Shown here one piece after another: positions 15,919 through 24,487 of a stretch of 42,658 bases of DNA (within the stretch, counting starts at the first letter, position 1; each line of letters begins with the position of its first letter). Location of the stretch: NCBI RefSeq assembly GCF_000934755.1, contig NZ_KN882182.1:52113-94770 (forward strand), in the 5' to 3' direction. The position numbers and the translations under genes are program-made. Origin of the DNA: Desulfonatronovibrio magnus. GTDB taxonomy: Bacteria; Desulfobacterota; Desulfovibrionia; Desulfovibrionales; Desulfonatronovibrionaceae. The notes beneath the pieces were generated by a model. The model did not search any database. It was given only the letters and a program-made list of their open reading frames with translations, and had not been told where the DNA came from.

Positions 15919-17381
15919 CCCAACATCCCTTCCAGTTCCTTCCGTCCCTGAAAAATCTCATCATCCAGCTCAGCCAGCCGCTCCAGAATCACCCTGGGTG
16001 GGTCATAATCCACTTCCTCGTATTCAATCTCCTTATATCTGTTGATGGACAAATCATAATCATTGGAGGCTATCTCTGCCTTGGGAACCAGAAAACTTTT
16101 ATCCGTGCGTTTTCGCTCTGTTTCAGCCTCAAGGTTCTGCCACCTGGTCATAATGTCAGACAGATCACTCTTATCCGGCTGGGGAGTGCGTTTATCATCT
16201 AAGGAGAAGCCATCGTTCTGCATATCATAAAACCAGACATTATCTGTCCCGCCGGAATTGGTCCTGGTAAACAGCAGTATGGCTGTAGATACCCCGGCAT
16301 AAGGCTTAAATACACCAGAAGGCATGGAGATAATGGCATCAAGCTTCTGATCTTCCACCAGAATTTTACGCAGGGTCTTGTGCGCATTGGATGAGCCGAA
16401 TAACACCCCATCCGGAACAATAACAGCAGCCCTGCCTCCGGTCTGAAGCAGGCGCAGAAAAAGTGTCAGAAATAACAGCTCTGTTTTCTTGGTCTTTACA
16501 ACCTGCAGCAGATCCTTGGCCGTAGATTCAAAATCCAGACTTCCGGCAAAGGGTGGATTAGCCAGGACCAGAGTATATTTCTCCTCATCCAGTTCATCAG
16601 CCTGAGCTAAGGAATCCTTATATCTGATATCCGGATTTTCCACGCCATGCAGAAGCATATTCATGCTACCGATCCTGAGCATTGTGGTATCAAAATCATA
16701 CCCGTGAAACGTGCCTTCATTGAATTTCCGGCGGCTTTCCGGGTCTTTGTAGATTAGGTCGCTGTGGTTTTTAACCAGGTATTCTGAGGCTGAAATAAGA
16801 AAACCCGCAGTACCGCAGGCTGGATCGCAAATAATATCTTTGGGAGAGGGAGCAGTCATATCCACCATGAGCTTGATGATATGGCGGGGTGTACGGAACT
16901 GCCCGTTCTGCCCTGCACTGGCAATTTTTCCCAGCATATATTCGTACAGATCACCCTTGGTATCGCTGTCCGTCATTTCAATGCTGTCTAACTGATCCAC
17001 GACACTGGCCAGAACCCTGGGAGTAGGCATGAGGAACAAGGCGTCCTTCATGTGATGGGTGTATGTGGAATTCCCATTGTTGTTCAGATTCTTGATGAAG
17101 GGAAAAACTTCATCCCGCACAGTCTCAAACATTTGCTCCGGTGCGGTTTCCTTGAACCGGGACCAGCGAAGATTTTCCTGGTTATCCTTGAAAATAGGCC
17201 TTTCAATGGGCTTGCCTGTTCGGGAGGCCTGGCGTTCCTTGAGAGTATGAAGCTCATCTAAGCGCTTGATAAACAGCAGATAAGTCAACTGTTCAATAAC
17301 AGACAAAGGATTGGAAATTCCACCAGACCACATAGTATCCCAGATGCGGTCAATTTTGGACTTGAGTTCACCGGTTATCAT
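15915..17381 (-). CDS. hsdM: Type I restriction-modification N6-adenine methyltransferase subunit
   Basis: 488 aa. Methylates adenine in the HsdS-defined target and is needed for restriction. N-terminal HsdM_N bundle (LKSKIDRIWDTMWSGGIS), then the AdoMet-binding motif I ICDPACGTAGFL (about 186-197) and the catalytic motif IV NPPF (about 276-279). LGKIASAGQNGQFRTPRHI upstream of motif I is also characteristic. First gene of the hsd operon. The divergent gene at 17591 lies about 210 bp away, so that gap should hold the hsd promoter. Confidence 0.96.
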   Translation of the reverse strand: MITGELKSKIDRIWDTMWSGGISNPLSVIEQLTYLLFIKRLDELHTLKERQASRTGKPIERPIFKDNQENLRWSRFKETAPEQMFETVRDEVFPFIKNLNNNGNSTYTHHMKDALFLMPTPRVLASVVDQLDSIEMTDSDTKGDLYEYMLGKIASAGQNGQFRTPRHIIKLMVDMTAPSPKDIICDPACGTAGFLISASEYLVKNHSDLIYKDPESRRKFNEGTFHGYDFDTTMLRIGSMNMLLHGVENPDIRYKDSLAQADELDEEKYTLVLANPPFAGSLDFESTAKDLLQVVKTKKTELLFLTLFLRLLQTGGRAAVIVPDGVLFGSSNAHKTLRKILVEDQKLDAIISMPSGVFKPYAGVSTAILLFTRTNSGGTDNVWFYDMQNDGFSLDDKRTPQPDKSDLSDIMTRWQNLEAETERKRTDKSFLVPKAEIASNDYDLSINRYKEIEYEEVDYDPPRVILERLAELDDEIFQGRKELEGMLG

Positions 17382-17590
17382 GTATGCTTTCCTGTTTTTT
17401 GTAGGGGAGTGGTTTCAGATTATGCTCAATACACACACCAACACTGCCAAAAATCAGGATTTTAAGCAACAATTTTAATATTGCCACACGACTCACCATA
17501 GGCCTGAGAATATCATTCAGCATATGGCTGTAACCCGGGAAATATCTTGGACAGTACCGGGCACAACGCACTCTCCACAAACAAGTGTGG

Positions 17591-18079
17591 ATGGAAGAGA
17601 AAATTGAAGCCAAAGTAGCTGATATTATTGAAAGAGTGGATAGTATCCACTTTTTAATTTCTTCAGACCTCACCGCCCAGATAAACGGAGCCATCACACA
17701 AATGTACAAAGCAATCACAGAATTGCAACTGGAGTACAAAGACTTACACGCAAGGCTGGCCCACCTGGAGAAAGAACTGGGAGCTACACCAGCAGCCAAC
17801 CCAGTACTGGTAGATCTGGACCTGAAGGCAATGCAGGTAAAACTGGAAAAGCCTGAGCCTGTGTTGCAGCACGCCACCATAGAATTTGTAAAGGCATCCA
17901 TTTCTGACGGGAAGCCGGATAAGCTTTCCGTTGTGCAATGGATAACTGCAGAGCGGGAGCGTAATCCTTCAGTGTCTTACGGGGAGCTGGCCGAAATGCT
18001 GGATAATGCTGGGATTCCTACTCTGTCTGGGAAGGTTGGGTGGAACCGGGGCACCATCAGGAATCTGGTGGTGAAGTAA
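17591..18079 (+). CDS. Coiled-coil protein with recombinase-like C-terminal motif
   Basis: 162 aa from the ATG at 17591 (an in-frame GTG lies 6 bp earlier). Residues about 1-70 are heptad-rich and likely coiled coil (LQLEYKDLHARLAHLEKEL). The C-terminus, VSYGELAEMLDNAGIPTLSGK then GWNRGTIRNLVVK, resembles the short helical motif after the recombinase domain of serine recombinases (LN..GI.T..G..W....V..I), but no catalytic domain is present. A broken paralogue lies at 20505-20657, on the other side of the iteron region. Possibly a DNA-binding accessory or partition-like factor; function unknown. Divergent from hsdM. Confidence 0.6.
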   Translation: MEEKIEAKVADIIERVDSIHFLISSDLTAQINGAITQMYKAITELQLEYKDLHARLAHLEKELGATPAANPVLVDLDLKAMQVKLEKPEPVLQHATIEFVKASISDGKPDKLSVVQWITAERERNPSVSYGELAEMLDNAGIPTLSGKVGWNRGTIRNLVVK

Positions 18080-18098
18080 TTCTACAGAAGCAGGCCGA

Positions 18099-18124
18099 GG
18101 GGTTCGTATTTGGATACGGACCCC
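18099..18124 (+). terminator. Hairpin downstream of the coiled-coil gene
   Basis: GGGGTTCGTA pairs with TACGGACCCC (9 of 10) around a 6-nt loop. The T-run is weak. A related hairpin (20794-20814, GGGTCCGTATA with GTATACGACCC) follows the paralogous pseudogene. Confidence 0.45.
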
Positions 18125-18240
18125 TTGTAAGATAACCGTCGAGTTGACGGTCATCCCAGCAATACATCAATACTTTCTAAGCCGGGGCTGACGTCATTAC
18201 TAATGATGGCAGCTCCTTCCCCCTCTACACGCTTTAATGA

Positions 18241-18565
18241 ATTACGAAAATTACCATAGAACGTGATGGTGAGAAACCTATGACTTTTAATGGACGCCTG
18301 GTTAACCTGAAGAGGATCGAAAACGAGCAGTCTGGCCTAGCCTTGAAGCTGTTGCGTATTCCACGGTAAGGTGACCACCTGAAGGAAACAGTATGAGCTG
18401 GACTTCACTTATTGGGACATGCTGAACAACAAAAGAACCCTGGTTGAAAAGGATGAGTTTATAAACCAGATGTACATCTGGGAGACTCTTTCAGGCCCGA
18501 ATCCAAAAAAAGTAAATTCAAAGGTAAAAAGAGTGATGGATTTGGGCCCGACTTCACCAGTTTGA
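18241..18565 (+). pseudogene. Decayed hypothetical gene, frameshifted
   Basis: Two collinear protein-like pieces in different frames: KITIERDGEKPMTFNGRLV...LALKLLRIPR (18247-18369, then TAA) and YELDFTYWDMLNNKRTLVEK...YIWETLSGP (from about 18390 to the TGA at 18563). Together they read like one protein of about 105 aa broken around 18365-18390. I do not recognise the family. Its end runs into the first iteron (18552), so the iterons may have expanded over a dead gene. Confidence 0.45.
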
Positions 18566-18698
18566 CAACCGTAACACGAATATTAAAAAGTTATACGGAT
18601 AGTAACACGATTTATAGAATTAGGTGTAAAAATTAGTAATCTCGTACTATCTTAGTATGAAATTATCCGGATTTCGTTAATTATATTAGTAACTTAGC

Positions 18699-18731
18699 CC
18701 GACTTCACCATTGTCACAACGGTGAAGTCGG
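18699..18731. repeat. 33-bp palindromic iteron pair
   Basis: Perfect 11-bp arms CCGACTTCACC and GGTGAAGTCGG around the centre ATTGTCACAAC. The same centre and shorter arms recur at 19780-19806. Confidence 0.85.
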
Positions 18732-19048
18732 TAAAAAAAAGATAAACAAAATAAATAGTTATGCCATAAAACTTTAGTAAAACTCAGCAAATTTTTTTCC
18801 TTCAAAATGAGGTTAAATACCTGTATTTATTAAGAAATGGGTACTTCACTTAGACTTCACCAGAATGACAATTTTTAAGGCCATTGTCAAAACGGTGAAG
18901 TTTGCCCCTTTAACATAGAGTCACCCTGCCTTCCGCTTCCCAAAAAAACCTCCAAATCCCAAAAAGACTTCACCAGAATGACAATTTTCGGCATTTTACT
19001 AAGTAGACTAAACCCTTGATATTATTATTAATAGAGGTGTTTTGTAAT

Positions 19049-19462
19049 GCAAATTGTCAAACTGGTGACCTTTACACCCACCCTAGGGTCCCTTATGTAA
19101 AAACGTTATTTTTATTATTATGTTTATTTTATGTTTTTATCGTTATTTTTCCTATATTTTCTACTATATTTCCTGTTAGCCAAGTAATACCAACGACTTT
19201 AAAATCGTGTTACTTTTTTCCTTATATATTTCAATAGTTTATATAGTATATATAATATATTATATAATAATAATAATTTTTATTTATTTATTATTTGCAG
19301 CAATCGCGGAAGAAACAATAAAAGAAAAAAATATATGCAAACAAGTAAAAACTACTAACCAAAAAAGTAACACACACCCCAGTAACACACACTGGGAAAT
19401 TATACTTTTTCCATAAGGGTACCTAGGGTGGGTGTAAATGTTACCAGTTTGACAATTTGAGC
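19049..19462. repeat. 50-bp inverted repeat flanking a 314-bp AT-rich core
   Basis: The left arm 19049-19097 and the right arm 19412-19462 are imperfect reverse complements. Each contains one iteron (GTCAAACTGGT core) and the block TTTACACCCACCCTAGG. The 314 bp between them are extremely AT-rich, with runs such as atataatatattatataata near 19247-19270. This looks like a melting region set between symmetric initiator sites. Confidence 0.75.
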
Positions 19463-20057
19463 ACTAATTTTCAATAAAGTGTGCAATAATAACAACTTAT
19501 CTACTTACTGATAAACACTAAAATTGTCATTCTGGTGAAGTCTTTACCTGAATATTCCAGCTACTTTAAATATAGAACCTATATACCTCATAGCTTAAGC
19601 CCTTAAACTTCACCGTTTTGACAATCACCCTAAAAATTGTCATTCTGGTATGATATAATTTTAAGTACCTTTACCTAATAAAAACAAGTACTTATACCTT
19701 TATTGAACAAAAAAGTGTCTCTGAGTTTCACTAAAGTTTTATACCGTGCTACCGTGAAATAATTGAATTTTTCGCTCATACTTCACCATTGTCACAACGG
19801 TGAAGTCCCCAGATTCCCACGCCCAGCAACGCTTTAACCAAAAAATACCCTACTAAAAAAGTGCATTATTAAGCTAAAGTAACACGAATTCGTAATACGT
19901 ATGTTTTTCTACCAAAATGGTCAAGGATGCTGATCATGTCATTAAAAAATATTGAGTAACACAATCTTTACCAAGCTGGTATAGAATTAGCAACACCATT
20001 TTCAAAAAAGTATTTCTTAAAAATCCGATTTCTGAACCTTATACATTTGCGATTTCG

Positions 20058-20122
20058 AAAGCAGGTGACTCTTTATTTCGCAGCAGGTACTTCCCATTCA
20101 GATACCAGAGGAGTATTTGAGG
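20058..20122 (+). pseudogene. Possible AAA-14/DUF4143 ATPase fragment
   Basis: One frame reads GDSLFRSRYFPFRYQRSI then a stop. This is reminiscent of the G-SL-GR-F-F-L-P segment of AAA-14/DUF4143 ATPases. Too short to be sure. Confidence 0.25.
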
Positions 20123-20317
20123 TTCGCGGACACGCAATATTACAGGTAAAACGTTTTTTTTTTTTAGATGTCAGAGGTCACATATTCTCCATAAATCTCC
20201 TTACATTGTCAAAAACTTAATAGCCTCTATTCCTCAAGTGTATATAATATGCATGGATTCAATAAAAACAGGTGGTTAAGATTTTTATGTAGAATATGCG
20301 TGGTAATCTCTCAAATT

Positions 20318-20332
20318 GAGAGGTTCTTTTCC
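20318..20332. promoter_or_regulatory. 15-bp palindrome, possible operator or hairpin
   Basis: CTCTCAA-A-TTGAGAG, perfect 7-bp arms, followed by GTTCTTTT. It lies in the non-coding stretch before the replication genes. Confidence 0.35.
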
Positions 20333-20504
20333 CAAGAGTATGTGCATTAGAAAAAATCAAAGGTAATACCCTACGTTTAACTCAGGGAAAATCCAGTATG
20401 TCAATTAGATATAGGGGATAATCAAAAAATTCCCTTACCATCAGTGAGGAAATCCAAATATAAAGTTTTTCTGAACCTGATGTATGGGGGAAGGCTGATT
20501 GAAA

Positions 20505-20657
20505 CGATTCGTTGTACAGTGGGTTCAAGCAGAGCGAAACCCGGGTGTGTCTTACGGCGAGCTGGAGAGATACTGGACCAGGCTGGTGTGCCTACACTTC
20601 GGGGAAGTACAGGGCGGCATCGGGGGACTATCAGGAATCTGGTGGTGAAGAGTTGAA
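20505..20657 (+). pseudogene. Broken paralogue of the 17591 coiled-coil gene (C-terminal part)
   Basis: One frame reads WVQAERNPGVSYGELER; after a frameshift near 20566 another reads EILDQAGVPTLRG...HRGTIRNLVVK. Together they match the C-terminus of the 17591 product (WITAERERNPSVSYGELAEM and DNAGIPTLSGK...RGTIRNLVVK). The N-terminal coiled coil is gone. The two paralogous copies bracket the iteron region. Confidence 0.75.
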
Positions 20658-20661
20658 GTTC

Positions 20662-20707
20662 AACCCAAGAGGGAGGGCATACTGTGCTCCCCCTCGGGTT
20701 TATTTTA
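20662..20707 (+). terminator. Intrinsic terminator after the pseudogene
   Basis: A strong hairpin with arms AACCCAAGAGGGAGGGCA and TGCTCCCCCTCGGGTT, one small bulge, then TTATTTT. Confidence 0.65.
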
Positions 20708-20829
20708 AGGGAGTCATTCAAAATACAAGTCAGACTAATCTCAGGCATTATAACCTACCAGCTTAAAGCTTGTCATAATAAATAAGGACCCAAGGGTCCG
20801 TATAGTATACGACCCCTCTCTCCACAAAG

Positions 20830-21240
20830 CCACTCTAATTAGTAAACAGAGTGCTTCCCGGGAAGACAATGTTTTTCTGAAGGATGCTGAAAGAATCGGT
20901 ACCACTACACAAGCAGCACAATGTGTAGATACTGTCTACCCCCTTTTGTGAACCACAACATTATTGGGTTTAAAAATTATATGTGCCCACTACCACCCGA
21001 ATTCTTGCAGGGACCTCAGCTGACGTAGTTTTAACCGACACCAGAGTTTCTACATCCTGTAATGAAGTGCAGGCCATCACCCTATCCCAGCCCCTCACCA
21101 CTGCCCCAGGTAAAAATTTATTCTTCATTATTACAAGCCCTTACACACTGACCATCAAAAAAAATCTGTTTCTGATTTAAAAAACAAAATCTGCACCGGT
21201 ATACTCTTAATAAGCATTTTACATCAGATTGTTTCCCGTT
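20830..21240. other. Non-coding stretch before the replication operon
   Basis: A 65-codon GTG frame exists (20983-21180) but has no ribosome binding site and low-complexity composition, so I do not call it. No repeat related to the iterons is seen. Confidence 0.5.
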
Positions 21241-21241
21241 G

Positions 21242-21272
21242 AACGGGTACGCATAGGGCGTGCCCGTTTTTA
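21242..21272 (+). terminator. Hairpin with T-run upstream of the replication operon
   Basis: AACGGGTACGC (21242-21252) pairs with GCGTGCCCGTT (21258-21268), with one T-G wobble, followed by TTTT. It could be a terminator or an attenuator in the leader of the downstream genes. Confidence 0.6.
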
Positions 21273-21316
21273 TGGGAGGCAAAGCTGGTATCCTAAATCA
21301 TAACAGGAGTTTATAC

Positions 21317-21490
21317 ATGGCGACCAAAACATTCCGAACGATTTACATGACGCCGGATATGGATCAGCGGCTGGTTAAGGCTGCTGAGCAGGAAAGATCC
21401 AGCGCGTCGAGACTGGTTCGGTTGGCACTGGAAAAATTTTTTGAAAAACAAGCAGAGCACTCTAATAAACGGGTAAAGAAGGAGGACTAA
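21317..21490 (+). CDS. Ribbon-helix-helix (CopG/Arc-like) regulator
   Basis: 57 aa from the ATG at 21317, preceded by CAGGAG at 7-nt spacing. The sequence FRTIYMTPDMDQRLVKAAEQ then SSASRLVRLALEKFFE has the short beta strand, helix A and helix B of RHH repressors. RHH proteins of this size next to a replication gene usually control plasmid copy number or repress the rep promoter, so autoregulation of this operon is inferred. It lies 7 bp upstream of the PrimPol-helicase gene, presumably co-transcribed. Confidence 0.75.
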   Translation: MATKTFRTIYMTPDMDQRLVKAAEQERSSASRLVRLALEKFFEKQAEHSNKRVKKED

Positions 21491-21497
21491 TATAAAA

Positions 21498-24173
21498 ATG
21501 TCGAAACAATCTGAAAAAATTAGCTTGTCGGTAATTTCCGGAGAAAAACCAAAACTGTTGACCAAAACTTTTATGCTGGATTCCGAAAAAAGGCTTAATA
21601 AGGTTTCTGGCGGGCAGTTGGTTAAAGGTTTTGTGGAACGGGTTGAAGTTAATAATGTTGAGGAACTGGCTGATCTGGTTATGAGCCTGGGGACGGATAA
21701 ATGCCTGGCATATGGTGTACCTAAGGAGCACGATACCGCAATTTTGTCATCATCCTCTCAGTCTATCACTACAAGAACCCACCAGAAAATTCACGCTAGT
21801 TGCAAGAATCCACAGCGCCGAAAAGATGCAAAACCCGTGATAGAGAGGTGCCGAGATAATTTCCAGTATCCAATGGGGGCAGGAGTTTTCATGCTGGATG
21901 TTGACTGCCCAAAAGGGGCGGAGCGGCTTGATCCGGAAGAAGTTCTTGCCAAGTTATACAAGGTGTGCCCTGCACTCGGTAGAGCTCCACACGTTTCTTT
22001 TAGCTCTTCCTCATCCAATATTTTTAACTCTGAAACAGAAGAAAAGTTAATAGGTATAAAGGGGTTACGCATTCTGGTCGTTGTAAAAAATGCTGCGGAT
22101 ATTCCCCGGGCCGGTGCTGTTCTGCTTAAAAAACTATGGCTGGATGGTCACGGCCACATTGAGATCAGCAAGTCGGGCGCACTGCTGGTGCGGACCCTGG
22201 TTGATGGTGCGGTCTGGCAGCCAGAAAGGCTGGACTTTTGTGCGGGGTCTAACTGCGTGGCGCCTCTGGAACAGCGCAGGCCTGATCCCGTTGTTTTTAA
22301 TGCGGATTGTGATTTTCTTGATACAGCAGCCGCTTTACTTGATCTAAGCCCGGAAGAAGAAGCTAAGTACGAAAAATTGGTTGCAGAGGCCAAAGGGAAC
22401 GCCAGGCCTGAAGCTGAAGATGTGCGAGAAACTTACATTGGAGCGAAGATCCTCGAAGAAGCCGGAGAAGACGGACTCAAGAACCCTGAAGTGGTTGAAA
22501 ACATAAGGAAAAGAGTGGTCAGAGCCCTGGATGATTCTGAGTTGGAAGCAGGTCATGTCATTACTCTTTCCGATGGAAAAAAGGTAACTGTAGAGGAACT
22601 GCTAAATAAACCAGATACTTACGACGGGAGATACTGCTGTGACCCCCTTGAACCCGACTATAATGGCAACAGCCAGGTTGCCTGGGTTAGCCTTAAAGAG
22701 GGCGCGCCAATTATATATAGTCACGCTCATGGGGGCAGAAAATTCTATCTTGTAGCAGGTAAAATAAAGAAACAGAAAAACAAAGACCTATTAGCTGAAG
22801 TTAATGACCAGTTTGCCGTAGTTCTAATGGGCTCTAAGGTCTGGATTATGAAAGAGTACAAGGACCATGAGGGATACAAAAGGCAGGCGTTTCTCAAATC
22901 TGGTGACTTCAAAACCTATTTGGCCAACAAGCATGTAATGCACAAAAATAAAATGGGCGAGTGGGAGAAAAAACCCCTGGCGAATGAGTGGCTCAAATGG
23001 GAGCACCGGAGACAGTACGATGGTGTAGTATTTGACCCCTCTGAAAAATCAGGGTCTGAGTTTTTTAACCTTTATCAGGGGATGACCGTAAAGCCACAAA
23101 AAGGTGACTGGAGCTTACTCCGGCAGCATGTGCTGGACGTAATCTGCTGTGGGAATGAGAAAATCTTTGATTACCTTATGGCCTGGTGCGCCAGGATTTA
23201 CCAGGACCCCGGCGGGAAGAAACCCGGGACCTGTATTGTCTTAAAAGGGGGTGAGGGGATTGGTAAAAGTATGTTCGTGAAGTTCTTCGGGAAGGCCTTT
23301 GGGGCACATTTTCTCCAGGTTACAAAACCCAACCAGGTTACCGGGAACTTCAATAACCACCAGAAGGATGTGATCTTACTTTTTGTAGATGAAGGTATAT
23401 GGGGCGGAGATAAGGCTGCTGAAGGGGCATTAAAGGCCATGATCACAGAAGAGCACCAGGTTATCGAGGCCAAAGGAAAGGATGCCATCACCGTAGCAAA
23501 TCACATGAATATTATGATCGCATCAAATAATAAGTGGGTTGTACCTGCGGGAAAAGACGCCAGGCGCTTTTTAGTTCTGGATGTTTCAAATAAACGCGCT
23601 GGAAATAAAGAATACTTTAAAGCAATTTATGAGCAGATGGAAAACGGAGGTTTGGAAGCTATGATGTATGATCTCCTTAACCTGGATATTTCTGACATTG
23701 ACCTGCGCCAGGTACCAAGAACATCAGCCTTGTTCGGTCAGATCCTCAGTAGCATGGACCCTGTAGAACTGTACTGGCATGAGAAGCTAAATGACGGAGT
23801 CTTACCCGAAAAAAGCGGTAATTTTTTAAATGATGAACCTACCTGCAACCGTTGGATAGACCGGGTTTTGAAAAGTCAGCTTGAAAAGGACTATCATGCA
23901 TTCTGCAACAAGACAAACGTACGATATAAAAAATCTAAGGATCAACTTTGTAAGGAACTACTGACAATATGTCCTGGACTCAGCACGACCAAAATGCGGT
24001 CTGGAATTAAAAGAGAATCCGCGTTTATTGTTCCTAAGCTGGATGTATGCCGTAAAATGTTTGAGGATATGGTCAAAATGCCGGTTGATTGGGATGAGCC
24101 CGTTGAAGAAAAACCAGAGATAAACGAGATGGATCAAAAACAGAACAATGAACCTATTGTACTATTTTTCTAG
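21498..24173 (+). CDS. PrimPol-SF3 helicase replication protein
   Basis: 891 aa. Probably primes and unwinds the element's origin, as in P4-alpha-like or plasmid primase-helicases. In the N-terminal half, FMLDVDCPKG (about 131-140) supplies the paired aspartates of an archaeo-eukaryotic primase fold, followed by SFSSSSSN and HIEISKSGALLVRTLVDG. The linker has a DUF5906-like lead-in. In the C-terminal half the SF3/AAA helicase has Walker A KGGEGIGKSM (about 584-592), Walker B LLFVDEGIWGG, and NIMIASNNKWVVP (sensor/motif C) with DARRFLVLDVS (Arg finger region). GGAGG upstream is a little far from the ATG (12 nt). Adjacency to the iteron region strongly suggests initiator function. Confidence 0.85.
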   Translation: MSKQSEKISLSVISGEKPKLLTKTFMLDSEKRLNKVSGGQLVKGFVERVEVNNVEELADLVMSLGTDKCLAYGVPKEHDTAILSSSSQSITTRTHQKIHASCKNPQRRKDAKPVIERCRDNFQYPMGAGVFMLDVDCPKGAERLDPEEVLAKLYKVCPALGRAPHVSFSSSSSNIFNSETEEKLIGIKGLRILVVVKNAADIPRAGAVLLKKLWLDGHGHIEISKSGALLVRTLVDGAVWQPERLDFCAGSNCVAPLEQRRPDPVVFNADCDFLDTAAALLDLSPEEEAKYEKLVAEAKGNARPEAEDVRETYIGAKILEEAGEDGLKNPEVVENIRKRVVRALDDSELEAGHVITLSDGKKVTVEELLNKPDTYDGRYCCDPLEPDYNGNSQVAWVSLKEGAPIIYSHAHGGRKFYLVAGKIKKQKNKDLLAEVNDQFAVVLMGSKVWIMKEYKDHEGYKRQAFLKSGDFKTYLANKHVMHKNKMGEWEKKPLANEWLKWEHRRQYDGVVFDPSEKSGSEFFNLYQGMTVKPQKGDWSLLRQHVLDVICCGNEKIFDYLMAWCARIYQDPGGKKPGTCIVLKGGEGIGKSMFVKFFGKAFGAHFLQVTKPNQVTGNFNNHQKDVILLFVDEGIWGGDKAAEGALKAMITEEHQVIEAKGKDAITVANHMNIMIASNNKWVVPAGKDARRFLVLDVSNKRAGNKEYFKAIYEQMENGGLEAMMYDLLNLDISDIDLRQVPRTSALFGQILSSMDPVELYWHEKLNDGVLPEKSGNFLNDEPTCNRWIDRVLKSQLEKDYHAFCNKTNVRYKKSKDQLCKELLTICPGLSTTKMRSGIKRESAFIVPKLDVCRKMFEDMVKMPVDWDEPVEEKPEINEMDQKQNNEPIVLFF

Positions 24174-24186
24174 GTTTGGTCCAGGT

Positions 24187-24413
24187 GGTCCACCCTTGGC
24201 TCAGAAGGGTGGACCGGGCTTAGCCCATGAGTGGCGTGGCCTGGTCCACCCGGTCCACCCTGTCTACCCTATATAAGTAAAAGTAAATTAGAGGAAGAGG
24301 AACTATGTTGAAAAAAAGATTTACCACGCTTTTTTTATTTTCTCTCAAACACCCTGGACAGGGTGGACCGGGTGGACCAGGCCACGCCAGTTCTACGTTA
24401 AACCAGGTCCACC
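24187..24413. repeat. Seven GGTCCACC/GGTGGACC octamers
   Basis: Perfect octamers on one or other strand at 24187, 24208, 24243, 24252, 24362, 24371 and 24406, plus near-matches at about 24178 and 24424. They lie in the 314-bp gap between the primase-helicase gene and the next gene. Confidence 0.85.
24233..24388. repeat. 32-bp perfect inverted repeat
   Basis: Left arm 24233-24264 and right arm 24357-24388 are exact reverse complements. Each begins with GGCGTGGCCTGGTCCACC or its complement and contains two of the octamers. The 92-bp loop is AT-rich. This could be a second replication structure, an operator, or a very strong transcript hairpin. Confidence 0.85.
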
Positions 24414-24460
24414 CATTTTTTCAAGGGTGGACACAATCCAGGCAGGCTAGACTATACTAA
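24305..24460 (+). CDS. Possible 51-aa Gly/Pro-rich small protein
   Basis: ATG 24305 follows GAGGAAGAGGAACT, a good ribosome binding site. The peptide begins MLKKRFTTLFLFSLKHPG and then GQGGPGGPGHAS, the latter encoded by the inverted-repeat octamers. The coding frame passes through a structural DNA repeat, so it may be accidental. No family recognised. Confidence 0.3.
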   Translation: MLKKRFTTLFLFSLKHPGQGGPGGPGHASSTLNQVHPFFQGWTQSRQARLY

Positions 24461-24487
24461 CAAAAAATAATATTAAGGAGAATACAA

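Larger units (their letters stand above)
18552..19806. repeat. Iteron-like 18-bp repeat array (candidate origin)
   Basis: About eleven copies, in both orientations, of a unit close to CTTCACCRKWWTGACAAT. Plus strand: 18552, 18855, 18968, 19439, 19608. Minus strand: 18883, 19053, 19523, 19636 (partial). Two lie within palindromes in which CTTCACC faces GGTGAAG (18699-18731 and 19780-19806). Copies differ at two to four central positions but keep the CTTCACC and TGACAAT halves. A second short motif, GTAACACGA or GTAACACA, recurs at 18571, 18602, 19367, 19382, 19879 and 19956. There is no coding capacity here. Confidence 0.8.

Noticed and set aside
17368-17901. 177-aa minus-strand frame at the hsdM boundary
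   Set aside because: It is the antisense of the 17591 coiled-coil gene, has no ribosome binding site and low-complexity Ser/Cys-rich composition.
19207-19416. 69-aa AT-rich frame (Ile/Tyr-rich)
   Set aside because: Composition follows the AT-rich origin core; it is a by-product of base composition.
18552-19806. CRISPR array
   Set aside because: Repeats are 18 bp, in both orientations, with irregular spacing from 10 to several hundred bp, and there are no cas genes. The Cas4-like protein is a recombination-type nuclease in another operon.
20983-21180. 65-aa GTG frame upstream of the replication operon
   Set aside because: No ribosome binding site and Thr/Ser-rich composition; not supported as a gene.
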